Origin: Cristatella mucedo
Taxonomy: Eukaryota > Bryozoa > Phylactolaemata > Cristatellidae
NCBI GenBank assembly: GCA_009760855.2
Contig: WPIO01000026.1
Coordinates: forward strand, 3,416,501 to 3,480,500
Direction of reading: 5' to 3'
DNA: 64,000 nt
The notes below the pieces were generated by a model. It made no database searches and had not been told where the DNA came from. It saw nothing but the letters and a program-made list of their open reading frames with translations. Each line of letters opens with the position of its first letter. Position 1 is the stretch's first letter. Of the stretch, positions 1 through 37,434 are shown one piece after another. The translations under genes and the position numbers were made by a program.

Positions 1-1239
1 TTTTTTCGAGTGACGAGCAGGAAACTACACTATCATCGTGGTAAGTAACTCAATTTGTCACAGAGAGGTTTGATGTAATGACAGGCGGTAAAAGTAATCT
101 TGTGCATTTATTTTTCGAAAAACTGCACTCTTATTATTATACTCTCCATCTCATTGGAAAAGTTTCAAGTTTGAGCCATAACGTGATTACGAATAAGCAT
201 TCGTACGCCACTTTGGTCCATAAGCAAATCGGATAAGAGAGGAGGTATCGCGATGATCAGTCATGTATGGCGCTTCGCTTCGAGCAATAATTACCCAATC
301 TTAGGCTTGAAAATGTACTAAGGATAGAGTAAACAGCCGTTACTCCTTGCAGAGAAGGGCCGGTAGAATAATGTCGAATCTGTGAAGAAAGGCTATGCTC
401 TGCTAAAAAATATGCAGCTAACGGTTGCATGAGATCTAGCGAGCCAAAGGATATGCCTTACTACTATGCTGCATTCGTGCTTCCGTCGGCTGGACGTCTA
501 GCCAAGCTGTTCGAATGAAGATGACTTCACTGAGCCACTAGATTTTTCAGCACTAATCTCTACCAATCGTGCATTGACCTTGGCCTACGAATATTTCGAT
601 CGTCGACAACTGTGGTTCCAAGCTCAATCAATACCAACAAACGTGGCCTCAAAATGCAGCAAATACATGTTACGTTAAGAATTCCCACTCAAATAAGAAG
701 TGTTTATGAGCTGTTGGCTTCCGATCAGCACCGCCTCAAACCGTTGCTTATTAGGCGGCAGCGACGAGGAATGGCAAACCCTTAGACTTAGCGTAGCCAT
801 TTAGTCGCAGTCTAACCCACGGGGTAGTGGCTTCGCTTGATGCTATCAGATTTACGCTTTTTAATTGTTGTAACTACGCATCTGACGGTTTACCTTGAGT
901 GGGCTTGTCATCATTTTTATAATTTAACGCTTTCTTATAATTTCAAGTAATAGTCTGGCGGCCGTTTAGGAATGAGTAGCTTCTATTGACAAAGATCACT
1001 AGAAAAACGCCGCACCGGTGTAATTAAATTTCACAGAAATAAATGTTATTGACTTTGACGTACTACTTCTGGTGTAAACAGTTTTTGCAAAATGATTTTC
1101 TCAGCCATGTTCTGGTAATTTGTCAATCACGGAAACTTGGGATTGCATTTATCTTTCTGTAGGCAATATTCCAAAAATTTAAATATTGTGGACCACTTCT
1201 GAATATTTTCCTTGGAAGAGCAGATGTAGGCGGTTCCAC
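1..1239. other. Unassigned AT-rich intergenic DNA
   Basis: No long open frame, RNA gene or recognisable repeat was seen here. It lies immediately beyond the 3' tail of the minus-strand LINE that starts near 1,240. Confidence 0.5.
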
Positions 1240-4200
1240 CTAATAATAAAAAAATACGACAGAGAACTCGATATATTTCTAGGCACTTTACATTTGCTGC
1301 ACGTGAAGCGCGATCGAATGGTTAGTGGTAGCATGCTCAATAAACAGCAAGAATAATATGGTTAGGATGAAGTGCACAGGGTCAGTATGCAAGTATGGCT
1401 AGTGGCAGCATGCACAGTGTCAGCACGCATGAGCACATGAAGGTCAATGCACAAGGACCCACTAAATGTTGTGATATATAGGTGCGTTTTTAGTTTCTTT
1501 TTAAATGTGCTCAAGTCAGGAGATGTCGCGACACAAGTCGGGAGTGAGTTCCACACTTTGGGAGCTTACTAACCAAAAGCACGGTCTCCAAAGGATTTGA
1601 AGTTTGTACGAGGTATAGATAAACAATTTAATTCCGAAAAGCGAGTGGTAGGCTGCTTAGCCTGGTGGGGAAGTAGATCTTGTGACTGATTTAATGCCGT
1701 GCTATAAGCATATGGGCCGGTGACGTTTAGGGTCATATTATGACCACTATGGCCAATTTAGGACCAAGCCTTGTTTATGACACCCAACAAAGTTTTGTAG
1801 CTGCCTCTGGTTTTTTCCGTGCCGGTTTATGGGGATATTGTTTATGAGAGGTAGTCGCAGCCCAATATTCTAGAGGTTCCTCGGATTATCTTTGTCCATT
1901 CACATCAATACTCTGGAGTCTCCCTCTAAGATATGACCGGAACCACTGCAACGCTGTGCCAGTGATGACCAGGCGAGACGGGAGGCGCTCAAGAAGGACT
2001 CGGTGATCCAAAGTATCAAAAGCTGCCGAAAGATCGAGCAAAACAAGCAGAGATACTCTCCCTAAGTCTATAAATTTCTAAGTAGGTCGTTCACAACCCG
2101 AAACAATGTCGAATTTTCTTAGTGATAAGCTTAAACACTAGACTGGAACTCACTAGCAAGGTTGGCAGTTTCAATATAAGAATTCAGCCTCGACTCGTTC
2201 CAATGCCTTTGATAGGAATGGCAGAAGGGAGGCAGTTTGCAAGTTGCTCAAGTTCTCTTGGTTCAGTCTTGCTTTCTTGAGTAGTGGTCAGACTATTGCC
2301 TTTATGAAATGTGATGGGACATGACCTGAGGCTGATGACTTATTTATGATGTTAGTTATGCATGGCAGCAGCAGATCAATGCATCGTTGAAGCAGGACAG
2401 TGGGAATAGGGTCCAGAGAACTAGCGGTGCTTTTTAATTGGAGTACAAACTTCAGGACGAGGTCACCAGTGACCTGCTTGAGTGTAGACATTGAGCTGCT
2501 GCATGGAATTGAGAGACATGATTCAAGGGTTGATGCTGCTATCTTAGGGATGTACTCATTGATATGATACGACCGGTCTGGCAGACGAAGCACTGGGTGG
2601 TTTAAATCGTACTTGTCTGACCGTGTTCAATCCGTGTCGTGTGGGGGTCAGGTCTTACAAACGAGAAGGGTAACCTGTGGAGTCCCTCAAGGGTGTGTAC
2701 TCGGTCCCTTGCTGTTCTCCATTTATACACGACCTCTGGAAAAACTGATTAGGGCCCATGGAATAGGGCATCACTTCTATGCTGACGATATTCAGTTGTA
2801 TTTGTCATTCAAGCCGTCGGAATCTGCAGCCGCAACTGAGAAACCGAATGCTCTCCTTGCCGATATTCGATCCTGGATGTCGGACAACTTCCTGAAATTA
2901 AATGATGATAAAACCGAACTGCTGCTCATAGGACACCTAAGCGTGTGGCTGAATTCAAAGGCTTTGCTCTTCTAATACGTGATGCCATTGTGCGACCATC
3001 ACCACGTTCTCGAAATTTAGGTGTCGTTTTCGACAGCTGCCTCAATTTTAAAAGCTCCATTCAGAAGACTGCTTCTACAGCTAGCCATCACGTCCGATCC
3101 CTATCCAAGATTAGGAGCTGTCTCCCACAGTGACTTGTAAAAAATTAACTAGCTCCTTAGTTCTGTCTCGGCTTGATTATTGTAATTTCCTTTTGGCTGG
3201 GTTGCCAAAGAAAGCTATTAGGCCACTGCAGCAGACTATGGATATGGCTGCAAGGCTGGTCTTCAAGTCCCAGCGGTTTGAGCACGTGTCACCTTTGCTG
3301 GAAGAGCTAGGATGGTTGCCGGTTGAGCAACGGATACAGAGCAAAGTTCTTACGCTGTCCCACAAGGCCCGCCACGGCTTGGCTCCTTCGTACCTAGCTG
3401 AACTGCTGCATCAATTTCAGCCTGTTCGTACCCTCAGGTCCTGTTAGGACAATACATTAGCTGTCCCATTCCTCCGCTTAGACAGTTGGCGACAGAAGCT
3501 TTAGCTCTGCAGGTCCTAGACTGTGGAACTCGCCTCCACAATTCTTACGCAACGACAACTACTCTCCAACTGCCGACTGTGGCTCATCCTTTTCAGCGGT
3601 CCTGAGCTGCTACTTCCATGCTACTCACTACCTCAACTGCTCTCCTGACTCTGCTATGCTTCTCACTTTCTCTTTGTTGCGTGAGACGAAGTCTGTTGGC
3701 TACCGACTGCGTACCGAAAGCCGCTTAGGCTGTGAGTGTGCCATACAAAACTCTCCTGCGTAACACCCACGTGGTCTTTATGACTTTGTGGAGTTACAGA
3801 CGGAGATACATTACATTACATTTATCTTGTTGAAAAAGAAGCTAGAGAAGCAATCAGCTAGATCATCACAAGGATCACTAGAAAATTAACTAACATGGCA
3901 GCGGTTAGGGAGTTGGTTGATCGTCAATATCAGCATTTTTTGATTGTGCATTTGTGCTTCAACAGTGTTTTTATATAAGCTAGACTTGGCCTTTGCTAGA
4001 ATCAATTTGTACGATCTACATTAGTCCTCGTGTGCATGTCGATGGCCTGTCAGTCTTGATCTGCTGTATGCTTTTTCAAGCTTGGGATTAGTAGACCCTG
4101 CTAGTTTAACGTCTATTGAACCAAAGGCCGTCTGGGTGAGGGCAAACAGTGCGCCTGGACAGAGGTGCAAACTAATCGAGCACGTCAGCTAGTGTCGTGT

Positions 4201-5480
4201 TGTAGCAATCTACCAATGATGACAGATCGGAAGTATGTTGAACAGCAGAGGCGAAGCAGATATTCTCCCACGAATGGCATCGGTGCCGAGGGTCTCGAGG
4301 CTTGGCGATTAACATGTGAAATTAGGTGAGGAGGATGAAGGCACACATTGCAGACTGATCTGCATGTGGTCAATTAAACAGAATTTGGTAATAATTAGTG
4401 AGTACATAGTGCAGTTGTATGAGAAAATGTGGTCGAGTGTGTGACCCTTGATATGAGTGCATGCACTGCAGCCACAACATGCAATGAGTCACTCAGTGCA
4501 CGAAATTCGGTGCTGAATGCGTCAGTTATGTTATCCAAAAAAAATATTTAAATTACCCATAACGAGAAAGATCGGTTTCTTTCACGCATAATCAAATTGA
4601 GAACAGGTAAATCTGAGATAAAGGACTTGGTACCTGGTGGGCGATAGACTACTGCCTCCATCAATAGGGTTTGGTCAGATGAAATCGGGACAATAGATTC
4701 GAAAGACTCCTTCGAGGATACTGCAAACGGCTTGAGATTGAAGGTCGAGCGCACGATAATAGCAACTCCACCGCTAGTTTTGATTGATCTAGGGGCGCGA
4801 ATGAAGGAGAAGCCAGTCGGCGTTGTGTCTTTAATATATAGTCGGGCAGTTTACCGGTTTTAGCCAAGTTTCAGTAAAGACGAACAGGTCGAGGCCTTTT
4901 TCACAAATAAGGTCGCTTATTAATAATGCTTTATTGCACATTGAACAGGGATTTCAAAGACAAGCTTTAAGTTGGGCCGCCGGAGTTATAGCAGGCCTGA
5001 TGACCACTAAATTAGAGGGATTCACAGTAACGCTTGAAGGAGAACTCGCTGACTGGTTTGAGGCAATGCTAGGAATACCTAACGAGCGGACACAGCTTGT
5101 GGTGAGCGCATCGCCTCCGGAGCGCTTTTTTGTTTATGCATAATTCATGAATTTCAGCAGCAAAATAACATATTGGGGTGCATTTTTGCCACAATAACGA
5201 AGCGATAAGAGGGGCGCACGATCATGGCTATTGTGCAGGTTGCTAGCAGCTGACGTATCTCATGCCGCCGCCGGAGTGGCAGACCTAGCCCGTGGCGATA
5301 ACCGTTTAGATGGCCGCTGGCACATAATTTCTGGCATGTTACGGTCAAGCAAAAAGCAGATAGGCTTCAAACAGGTCTCAGCTGCAACGGTTCTCGTATA
5401 AGATGTTTGCAAGAACTTTGGTTTTCTGAAGAGAATTCTGCAACGGACAAGAAACGCTTGTAGCACATGGTATCGGGAGG
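1240..5480 (-). mobile_element. LINE family A copy 1, degenerate, interrupted by LINE B
   Basis: A non-LTR retrotransposon reads on the minus strand. Near 4,550-4,930 there are apurinic-endonuclease-type fragments, including FVFTETWLKTGKLPDY, VVYRPPGTKS and MRERNRSF. From 2,290-2,575 comes the start of the reverse-transcriptase region (SSLDPIPTVLLQRCIDLLLP). The 3' UTR ends near 1,240, with the motif that reads ctaggcactttacatttgctg on the plus strand and a short A/T-rich tail. The frame is broken by stops and shifts throughout. A second LINE occupies about 2,576-3,817, and A-type sequence resumes on the far side (tatcttgttgaaaaagaag), matching the uninterrupted copy at 13,740-13,790. The sequence style fits the CR1/L2-like group; the exact clade is inferred. 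The left (5') limit near 5,480 is approximate. Confidence 0.8.
2576..3817 (+). mobile_element. LINE family B copy 1, 5'-truncated, nested in LINE A
   Basis: The reverse-transcriptase region begins at about 2,613. It contains the classical GVPQGCVLGPLLFSIY block and the catalytic FYADD (2,775-2,789), followed by FLKLNDDKTELLLIG. Frameshifts at about 2,945 and a stop at about 3,132 break the frame. The distal part continues as SRLDYCNFLLAGLPKKAIR and LGWLPVEQRIQSK. The 3' UTR runs to an (ACATT)n-type end at about 3,800-3,817, unlike the (ATT)n tail of family A. The same 3' UTR recurs at 18,945-19,230 and, on the minus strand, at 55,905. It is not intact. Confidence 0.85.
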
Positions 5481-7484
5481 CAAGGCTTGTGAAGCAGCCA
5501 AAATCTCTCAGGGTATGAGCGACATTTAGAAATCACACTGATCACTTAAAGAGCTGTGCTTCTTTATTAATGTATTGGGCGGAGCGAATAGGCCACCAGT
5601 CGTTGTGATCTTTCGTACGTCTGCGTCCTATCCGTTGCATTTATCGTACCCAATAATGGAGCAGCTACAACAAAGATAAGCTAAAAAATGCATAATTTTC
5701 CGCTGTTCGAATTTCAGATTGTGAATAGAAATAGTTTTCTGGCATTTGAGAACCATGGCTTTTTTCTAAATTGGTTGCCTCTTTGATGTGGAAATGCGTA
5801 AGCGCTGGAATTACTGTTTTACCTTGCCCAAAGACTGGCAGGCTGTCATACCCGCTAGTTATCTCTGTAATTCATGCTATCGAGGTCTGATGTCTTAATA
5901 ATTATGCTTGCCGACCTAATGGCCTTGAAGCAAATCAGCATTACCAAACGTACGTGGATCTAGGTAAGTTCAAGAACTGCTCTGATCTTTATACCCAAGA
6001 TGGTGTTTTTAGGCGGCACACCTCTACAGCCGCACACGAAAGAATTTGACTCGGTCAAAGGCCAGTTTTCAAGGACGCTTTTGGGGTGTACGTTCGCCCA
6101 CCAATTGCAGTAGGTGTTCAATTTTTCTTTTCGTCCCGTACAGGGCCTTGACAGGACATTTCTAACTAAACCAATCCAGAATTGCCTGCGGGGCCCTTAA
6201 GCGGAGTTTGGGTTTGCGGCCGCACTTCTACGAGTTAATCATCCGGTGATTTTGGTGGGTATAGGTCTTACAATTTCACTATTGAAGCACTAGACAGCGG
6301 CCCTTTATCTGGAACACTGTACTTTCATAGCCGAAAAACTAAACTGCGAATCAAGGTGGAGCCCATATCCAGGCCTGAATTGTTTTGGCGAGACCGCAGC
6401 TCTCGAGGCTTTCACTGGACTTACGAATGACATTGGAAGGATAAATGTGCTTTGTTGGCCATTGGTATTAAACCTATCATGCTAGAGCCAAGAGCATTAA
6501 TAACTCTGCACTCTGCGCATCCTGGGTTATTCTGAGAACTCACAAGCCGACGCCACAAGCCTAAAGATAGAGCATCGTACGTTGAAAAGGGTACTGTACA
6601 CGTAGCGGCTCTGAGAACTAGCTGCCTGGTTGCACGAAGCTCTGCAATTCTAGCTGATAATGGCGGGTACCACCGTGCATACCGGAACCATCTGGTGACA
6701 GTAGGACCTCCGCGAGGGACACGAGGAGTTAAGGGTTCGCCAAAAGGGACGCTCGAGGCGACCCCTTCAGAGTGCTTCGTGCGCTACTTCAGCGTGACGT
6801 CGATACTTTAGTGGGGCCTGAGCTAAGCTCAGCAGAATCCTAGCGGCACCGGGCGCTACGGCGATGTACGCGAGCTCTCCCATTTTAGGTCCTGCTTTTT
6901 AGAAGAGCATAGTATATACCTCCGTCTTTTCTTTTTTCGAGCACAAGCGCGTTCGGCTACTAATTCTGCGTAATGTGCTTACACATTAATTGCTTGTGTC
7001 TCCAGCCCCGTAGGAGGCGTACGGTTAGTCGTGCGATTCTGCTTCCCACCTTATATAAAGGCAATCTATGCTGTTCAAGTATTGCTCATCCAGAGGTACT
7101 GTGTGCATGTTTTTTTTTCACAGAGGGACTTTGAATCCTTGTAACAATTTATGCTTTTCGGTGGTAGCGTGGATTTCAAGTCATTTTTCGCCAATAGGAT
7201 ACATTTTGGTCCCCACAATTCTCTACTTTGAATTCCCGCATGGTAGCTAAGCTGCAGCTCATCAATCTCAAGCCGCTTGACTTCGAAAAGAGCCATCTTC
7301 GTAGAAGATTCACTCGGGTCGACGTGCTGATGGAGGATCCTTAATGAATGGTCGCTGCCGCGGATGGGATGGCTGCCCAGCTTTCTTGAAAATTAAGATT
7401 ACTGGTGTATGTTCTCGAATGTCATTAAGTCATTTATCAATATGCAGTTGCAAAAAGCTCACTGCTCTCGGGAGCAGTTATATT
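5481..7484. other. Unassigned intergenic DNA
   Basis: No coding exon, RNA gene or named repeat could be supported. Short open frames here have no recognisable motif. Confidence 0.5.
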
Positions 7485-7640
7485 AGCCGAGCTGGATTGG
7501 TCCAGCGGTTAAGGCGCTCGCCCCGGCCAAGGTCTGGCTGAGGTCGTGGGCTCGAGCCCCGAGGCATATGTAAAGCGCCTGAATAGAGTTCTCTTGGGGC
7601 GCTATACAAATGAATTATATATATATATATTAATAATAAT
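7485..7640 (+). mobile_element. SINE family 1, copy a (tRNA-derived head, LINE-like tail)
   Basis: A tRNA-like head has an A-box region (tggtccagcggttaaggcgc) and a B-box-like stretch (gtgggctcgagcccc). After the head comes a 3' body, gtaaagcgcctgaatagag then ggggcgctatacaaatg, and an A/T-rich microsatellite tail. The 3' body matches the end of LINE A, which suggests mobilisation by that LINE. This is the best-preserved copy in the window. Confidence 0.8.
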
Positions 7641-8255
7641 AATAATCCATTTGATAAAGCGCCCTCATAGAAACCAATCTCTTTCTAGGTGCTTTACATT
7701 TTCTACAAAGAAACAGATCGAATGGTTAGTGGTAGCAAGCTCAATAAACAGCAAGAATAACATGGTTAGGGGTGACAGGCACAGGGTCAGCACGCAAGTA
7801 TGGTTGATGGTGGCATGCAGAGTTTCAGGACGCATAAGCACATAAAGGTTGTATTACAGAGACCCAATAAATTCTGGAATATATAGGTGCGTTTTTAGTT
7901 CCTTTTTAAATGTGGTCAAGTAAAAAGACGTCGTGACGTAAGTCGGGAGTGAGTTCCAGATTTTGGGAGCATGCGGACTAAAGGCGCGGCCTCCACAGAA
8001 TTTGAGATTTGTATGAGGTATAGGTAAACGAGTAGATGCGGAAAAGCGAGTGGTACGATGCTTAGCCTGGTAGGGCAGTAGATGTGATAGCTAGGCTGGA
8101 GCCAAAGAATGAAGGGACCTAAAAGGGAGGGACAAAATCTTGAAGTCGATGCATTGCTTGACTGGAAGCCAGTGCAAGTAGGCGAGAAGTGGAGTGTTGT
8201 GGCTGCTAAGACAATCACGGCAGGCGAGCCTATCTGCAGAGTTTTGCAGTCACTT
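7641..8255 (-). mobile_element. LINE family A copy 2, 3' fragment
   Basis: The (AAT)n tail at about 7,641-7,650 is followed by the minus-strand LINE A 3' stem-loop and UTR. Next comes the end of the coding region (SIVPLAFPHLLVYLY in a shifted frame). It is 5'-truncated near 8,255. Its tail abuts the tail of the plus-strand SINE just upstream. Confidence 0.8.
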
Positions 8256-10100
8256 TGAGAGTTTGATTAAATCAAATTATGTGCTAAAATTTAGATTGTT
8301 TTAACAATGATCTAGACTCATCATATTTGCCACTGCAGGCTGGCTTCCGTTGACTATCAACGGGTGGCTGAGAGAGACGCTCTTACGACTTTTTTTTAAG
8401 CAAAACTTCGTTGAGTTTTGAAGACGAGTATACTCTGCTCAGTGATGTCTCTAAAGAAACGAGACGCGTCAATGCTTATTTGTCAGAAATACCTACAAAG
8501 TTCATAGCAAGTTGAAGATAAATATGATCGCAGCTAGAACTGTCTTCCCGACTGCAATTAAAACAGAAAAATATCTTTTTGTGAGTTGAACTCGTTTTCA
8601 GCTGATTGAGCAGGAAGAGAAATGAAGGATGCAAAATAATGATCGGTGAGTTTGTGGACACTTAAGAGATTATACATGAACAAATGCCCGAGATTTTTGA
8701 AGAACTTGAGATGAAACTTCCAATTTTCCTGCTGCTGCTAAACTAGATTAGTTGAGAAGAATCCCTCGAGCTATCGCGTTTTATAAACTGGAGCTTCAGT
8801 GTATGTAACTGAAGTGGTGGAGTTTTTAGGTCACAATCCCGCACTATAGACGCGTCTTAAGATTTTACTCTAGCATTTCCAGCATAAAACTTGGGTAAGA
8901 ATGTTACTTCCTAGGTCATTCAACATACTAGTTGCTAATAAGTCATGCAGACTCTTTAACGTAGACGGCGAGAATGAGCAGTTGCTGCTATTCTTGCTTT
9001 ACATAAAATCCAGCCGGCTATCAATCAACTCAACTGCGGATTCCTTATCTTCAAAATTGTGACAACTCCAGTATTGTGACTTTTAACCAATCGTTGAGAA
9101 AAACGCTGCTTTACAATAAGTCGTCCGTCGCATAAAGAATTTATCGTACTGCGATCCGTTTCAAGACATGTGTCGAGACCAAATTAATTTGAAATTTGAA
9201 TAAATGAGCAGCTACGCTTTCAGAATCTCATTTTATAACTTATTTTAGATTGTGCAAGTAATAGTATTCTGAACCCTTCGTACGTAGGCTTAGTTGGGTG
9301 GGGCTACGGATGAGCTGATATAACCAAAGGGGTTCGTAGATCGAAGATGTCTGTCAAACACACGCCAGCAGCAAAAATACTCTTAATTGTCACCTCGCCC
9401 GCAGCAGGTAGCAGGATCCGGACATTCGCAGTCGAACGAACCCGCCCCCAAATTCCCGAGGTGACGCGAGAATATCAGACAGGTTTTGAAACGATGAGCT
9501 CAGAACATGCATTCAAGACACAGCGCCCGCTAACGGCAGCAGCTGCTAATTCCGACGCGGGAAAGTAAGAATTTTGAAAACTAGAGATCGCACTAATGGT
9601 AATCAATCGTTTGACCTGTGGTCGAACAGCCCGAGAACCCAAAGCGGTATCGACGAGTCTGACAACGGTAATGACGACTCTGAAGGCTCGTCTGCACTGC
9701 ACATGGATTCGGCGTATGGTATAAGTACGCACAAAAAGAGGCGCAAAATGGCAAACACGGTTGACGGGCTTGCTCATATCTGAGGAGAATGCACCGAGCT
9801 TTGCTTTCGGAGAGTGGGCTGTGGCGGCGTCGTTAACGCGCATCTACCCCGTACGGGGGGGGGGGTTCTGCAGGCGCCATGACATTGCGTTGCGGCTGAG
9901 TCAGCGCCTCATCTCTGACTAAACTCGCTCGATATAAGACTGCGGCCTCTATGCTCTATACGCGGCCTCTATATCGCGTACTCTATGCCCTGCGAGGCCA
10001 CATCCGCTGGTCTGTGGGCCCACTGAGAGTGGGCGGAGCAATACGGATCTAGGAGCCCCAAAGCTACGCACGTGCTTCAGGCGATCTTGGCTTCCGGTAC
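8256..10100. other. Unassigned DNA upstream of the LIM gene
   Basis: Two short plus-strand open frames (9,347-9,568 and 9,574-9,783) and one on the minus strand (9,475-9,843) overlap each other. I recognise no domain, so I do not call a gene. A run of about eleven G lies at 9,857-9,867. At 9,945-10,000 a short degenerate direct repeat (gcggcctctat) occurs. Confidence 0.4.
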
Positions 10101-10772
10101 AGTTTCTCTCGACGGTACGAAGAACTGTGAGGAAATACTGCAGAATAGCCCATATATTAATAAATACATACTAAGATAGTTATAAATTGATCATTTGCTT
10201 TACATTCCTAGGTCAGATCTGCATATAAACTCCGCTAGAGTGCGCCACTGTGCACCGGTGTGTACCGAGTTTGGCAACGGTCGTTGCTGCCTGGCATTCG
10301 GAACTCGCTCGCGACCTTGGTTTCAGGTGTGCAGGTACATGCGTGTCTGGGCCAGGTTTTTTTACGCCGGCTCATATTTTATAGATAGCGTGGGCGAGCT
10401 GCGCGCACTCTTACTGCAGTTTGCAGCTGTGCTGGAGTCGCGGTCTTTTCAATTCGTTCCGCTCCGCCGCGGCCGCAAGCGTCCGTCGCGTCGCCGTGCG
10501 TCGCCGGTATCGCGCGCGATAGCAGCTTCAATCTCCGAGCGCGCGCGCGGCCGCTATCTTGTCGAGGTCGCCGGGCGAGTGCCTTCTTTCGAGTGCCGGA
10601 GACGCTGCTTTACCGGCTCAATCGATTGCCAGTTATCTGGATTCTAGGCTTGCCGGCTGTCGACGCTCGCGTGCCGCCCCGTTCTCCGCACCCCGGCCGC
10701 CGCCGCCGTGCTATCGGGTTCAGTCGTACATGTTGCTGAGAAGCGCCGACTGTTTCTAGTGCTGCGGCTGCG
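10101..10772 (+). promoter_or_regulatory. CpG-rich promoter and 5' UTR of the LIM gene
   Basis: GC and CpG content rises sharply from about 10,400 to the start codon. A TATA-like element, TATTTTATA, lies at 10,375-10,383. An initiator-like CACTCTT sits about 30 bases downstream, near 10,406. An A/T-rich CCATATATTA at 10,149-10,158 resembles a degraded CArG box, but with two mismatches it is weak. An in-frame TGA at 10,737-10,739 marks the segment directly before the ATG as untranslated. The transcription start is inferred, and an upstream noncoding exon cannot be excluded. Confidence 0.4.
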
Positions 10773-35777
<25,005 letters not shown>

Positions 35778-37139
35778 TATGTCACACCCACGTGACCTGT
35801 GTGCCGTCATTCTGATGTGGAGGCACTTACATGAAGATGAACAACATATCTCGTCTGAAATTTTTTCCTTTATTTAGTTTAATGGCAAGTCTAAGTAGAT
35901 TCTTACTTTCTATCTATTCTAAGCTGGCAGTCATTCGTTAATCTTATAAGCTTTTGTTTCATATAGTTAATATTTACGTATGCACTATTCTCTGCCCGGC
36001 TGTCAAGGTCTGCTGACATAACACTATTAAGTCTCGTTAGTTACCGTGTGTAGCTACAAATGCCCAGCTGTGCATTGTGGAATGTTCATGGTGAGGCTGC
36101 TTGTGTTCGTAGAGCTGCTTGCCCTCTGCTGCCGAAGCTTGACTATTGTGAGAGGGAACATTTCGAGTTCCGTGCATTTTGCTGCTCCTACTTCGCTGTG
36201 TTGTAACCTTTCGTCTTTCATCTTATACCAGTTACGTACTTTGACGTCGTTACTGCCTCGGTGTTCTTGTCTCTTTAATATATCATCGGACAAACATGCA
36301 TCGTTTAGAGTTGTTTTTAGTGCCGATGGTTTTATGTGTCACTGGGGCCTGTGTGTACAGTTGTTACGTTTTGACTATATTTAAGGGGTTGTTAGGTAGT
36401 ATTGTCATTTTAGCCTGATCTATTTGTTTTGAACTTTTTTGTCAGGATTTGCAGCCTTGCGATCTCAAACTGTTCTTTCTTCAAAATTGGGCTTAGGTAT
36501 CCTAACAACCTAATGAAGTTTGTTTGTCGAATAGCACTAACTCTTCATCAATTGTCATTACATTATTGCTAAGAGACATTACTGTGACTGCCGGGGGAGC
36601 TGTACTGTTGGCAGTATAGCTAGTAGTATCCAGCAAATCATGAGGAGTCGTGAGGAATTTCTCCGGGAGCTAGTTAGCTGCTAGACGGAAAAGAAATGAG
36701 TTACAGCTGAGGATTAGGGAGGTAAGTAACATTTTGCTTGGATTTTATACTTGGTTGAAGCACTTAAAAGGTCAACATAGCCTCTGCACAAAAATTTCTG
36801 AGCATTAATTTAGAATGCTTCTCGTACGCAAGCTTACCTTTAAAGTTCTAAGCAAATCGAAATCGTCGGCCTCCTTCCGAAGTGAAACCTAGCTACCACT
36901 TAAGGACACATTGGGCTTGTGATTACCAAGGCCCAGACAAAAACAGTTGGAATTCAAGGCCTGTTTTACTGAAGTCTTTAGTTTTTGGTTTTAACTTCAA
37001 ATGGATCGGGGATGTAGGCTGTTTTAACGGTGGTAAACCAATAGCTTGGTGTCGGCTCAATTTGTATTGTTAAATAAGCAGAGACATTTGGCACGTGCCG
37101 ACGTTTCAGAAGCTGCTTCTGTCTGGTGTTCCAAATATT
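35778..37139 (+). other. 3' UTR and downstream flank of the LIM gene
   Basis: I saw no AATAAA or ATTAAA in the first 1.3 kb after the stop codon. Variants such as ATTAAG (about 36,026) exist. The 3' end cannot be placed. Nothing else was recognised. Confidence 0.4.
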
Positions 37140-37434
37140 ACACGTTTGTGCGAGTTGCTTGTCTGTCGTGAGCGTCGCAGTTGCCACATTACACCCCTTC
37201 TCGCCGACCTGCACTGGCTACCAGTCAAGCAATGGATTGAACAAGGTTTTGTCGCTCACTTTTAGGTCCCTTCATTCTTTGGCTCCAGCCTATCTCTCAG
37301 ATATACTACCCCATCAGGCCAAGCATCGTACCACCCGCTTTTCGGAATCCAACAGTCTAGAAATACCTCATACAAACCTTAAATCCTATGGAGACCGTGC
37401 ATTTAGTTCATATGCTCCCAAAGCCTGGAAAGCA
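37140..37434 (+). mobile_element. LINE family A copy 6, internal fragment
   Basis: About 295 bases of the C-terminal coding part closely match 26,170-26,450 (LAPAYLSDILPHQAKHRTTR). It is cut at both ends and has no 3' UTR or tail, so it was deleted or rearranged after insertion. Confidence 0.85.

Noticed and set aside
9347-9843. Two plus-strand short frames as an upstream gene
   Set aside because: Different frames, no recognised domain, no supporting splice logic, and a competing minus-strand frame. Kept only as unassigned sequence.
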